Assembly: GCA_900550705.1 (NCBI GenBank)
Contig: URTG01000103.1
Coordinates: 1 to 6,251 of the forward strand
DNA: 6,251 bases
Direction of reading: 5' to 3'
From: an uncultured Eubacteriales bacterium
GTDB lineage: Bacteria > Bacillota > Clostridia > Oscillospirales > Oscillospiraceae
Shown here: positions 6,001 through 6,251 of the stretch, piece by piece
Layout of the letters: every line of letters begins with the position of its first letter
Numbering within the stretch: the first letter of the stretch is position 1
The notes under the pieces: generated by a model
The model's database searches: none
Seen by the model: only the letters and a program-made list of their open reading frames with translations
What the model was told of the DNA's origin: nothing
Program-made: the position numbers and the translations under genes

Positions 6001-6251
6001 GGGGACTACGACGCCATCCTGTTGGACGTGCAAATGCCCGTGATGAACGGGCTGGAGGCCACCCGCGCCATCCGCCGCTGCGATAACCCCCTGGGCCGGA
6101 CCATCCCCATCCTGGCCATGACCGCCAACGCCTTTACCGAGGACATCCAGGCCTGCATAGACGCCGGCATGAACGCCCACGTATCCAAGCCCCTGGACAT
6201 CGCCGTCCTGGAACGAGCCCTGCGCGGCATCCTGAGTGGAAAAAATGCGGG
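3058..6251 (+). CDS. Hybrid sensor histidine kinase with two periplasmic solute-binding domains and two receiver modules (3' end outside window)
   Basis: The frame is open from ATG 3058 to the right edge: 1064 codons with no stop. Residues 1-30 are a signal peptide (cleavage likely after ACA, 28-30). Two SBP_bac_3-type Venus-flytrap domains follow, about 37-257 and 275-500, each starting with RVGW (40-43, 278-281). The join LTGEEQAWL (263-271) is typical of BvgS/EvgS-like tandem sensors. A single membrane helix spans about 507-525, then a coiled coil (530-565) with no PAS domain. HisKA has phosphoacceptor His572 in SHDIRTP. HATPase_c has Asn690 (LLSNAVKYT), DNGCG (724-728) and GTGLG (754-758), so the kinase core looks intact. 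A receiver-like domain at 804-918 lacks the phosphorylation residues. The last receiver (937-1058) keeps Glu943/Asp944, Asp990 (DVQMP), Thr1022 and Lys1044. An HPt or output domain may follow beyond the edge. It should bind an extracellular solute and signal by phosphorelay; the ligand is unknown. Confidence 0.93.
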   Translation, partial: MTTGTKRSRWTAAILLTACLLSLLTGPACAAADGGEKVVRVGWFGDSYNITGAHGERSGYGYEYQQSVAAYTGWTYEYVKAGWPDLLKQVESGEIDLLSGVSYTAERAETMLFSDRPMGEEKYYLYADMAHTDISPSDLKTLNGKRVALMEGSVQATLFFQWEEKHGLHLEPVYVESIEAAIEKAQNREADCLVSAETPQRVAAGMSGIVFVGSSDIYFVVNRDRPELKEALDVAMRKISWNKPFYADELHQKYLSAAATAVLTGEEQAWLAQHGAIRVGWVNHDTGISDWDKKSGTVQGVLTDYLRLAADCLDNQELRFETVRFESQAEEIQALKNGDIDMIFHFSQVPYAAEDNGLVLSNTVLSPRRVAVTAQNSFDEGAAHTVAVQADDQMLKWSLSYRYPNWTIVEYDSTARAEQAVRSGRTDCLIASAERLSHYIEDSKLYSVYLTQPDDAAFAVRRGDTVLLSVLNKTLRTIPSSKLTGALSMYDNSARQVTVQDFITDHLTMVTLVILAVLLVVLAALRRFVRAENRTRQLNEELQGSQRQLQEALARAESANSAKTVFLSNMSHDIRTPMNAIVGITDLMAHEPGNSDRMRSYIEKVQMSSRHLLSLINDILDMSKIESNEVALNQDAICLADQVDQVDNIIRPQAAERGQTFTIRAHTIAHEYLVGDGVRLRQVFLNLLSNAVKYTPCGGEVRLDLAELPCGEPDHAAIQIRVEDNGCGMTPEFIARIFQPFTRAENSLTNKVQGTGLGMAITKNIVDLMGGTITVESEVDKGSCFTVNLTLPIDRSVEHTCEADHVLLISEEKALIENVRAAMGETEISLHVAGSVAEAGAFLARNPVDVILLSGGLHDPELAAGIRRLRQSAQNAMLFFCCDYAQQDQVRDILAQSGADGLVARPFFLSNLSRAMENILSHTTVPDEQNHSVLRGMRFLCAEDNELNAEILKAILDMNGADCVIYPDGKQLLDAFAAVQPGDYDAILLDVQMPVMNGLEATRAIRRCDNPLGRTIPILAMTANAFTEDIQACIDAGMNAHVSKPLDIAVLERALRGILSGKNA

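Noticed and set aside
3700..6180. A 826-codon open frame on the minus strand
   Set aside because: It lies wholly inside the kinase coding region. The translation is rich in His, Gln, Gly and Val as expected from the reverse of GC-rich codons, with no recognisable domain. The plus-strand frame shows every kinase and receiver motif.

Overview
The window is GC-rich (around 60% by eye) and densely coded on the + strand only. It carries Gram-positive style signals: strong GGAGG-type ribosome sites, lipoprotein signal peptides, a ThrE-family permease fused in one chain, and a DUF4358 lipoprotein. Together these suggest a Clostridia genome, most likely a GC-rich gut Oscillospiraceae (Flavonifractor/Lawsonibacter/Oscillibacter-like). 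The taxon is inferred from gene content and composition, not proven.

Layout: (1) positions 1-42 look like the last 13 codons and stop of an unidentified upstream gene. (2) Positions 189-2857 hold three closely spaced co-directional genes, probably one transcript: a ThrE-type threonine/serine exporter, a secreted SGNH/GDSL-like hydrolase on a repeat-containing linker, and a small DUF4358 lipoprotein. A strong intrinsic terminator at 2872-2916 closes this unit. (3) Immediately afterwards a near-consensus sigma-A promoter (TTGAAA-17-TATAAT, 2928-2956) and a leader of about 95 nt with a perfect hairpin precede a very large hybrid sensor histidine kinase. It starts at 3058 and runs open off the right edge. 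Its order is signal peptide, two tandem periplasmic-binding (Venus-flytrap) domains, one transmembrane helix, coiled coil, HisKA, HATPase_c, a degenerate receiver and an intact receiver.

How the parts may work together: the first unit joins amino-acid export with two envelope-anchored or secreted proteins (SGNH hydrolase and DUF4358) of the sort I associate with cell-envelope acyl-group chemistry. The second unit is a BvgS/EvgS-style sensor that should bind a small extracellular solute and pass phosphate His-to-Asp. The terminator and promoter between them make them separate transcription units, so any functional link is speculative. I see no mobile element, tRNA/rRNA or CRISPR array. The most unusual points are the ThrE-SGNH-DUF4358 grouping, the asymmetry of the two sensor domains, the dead middle receiver, and the leader hairpin presenting a GGAGG loop.
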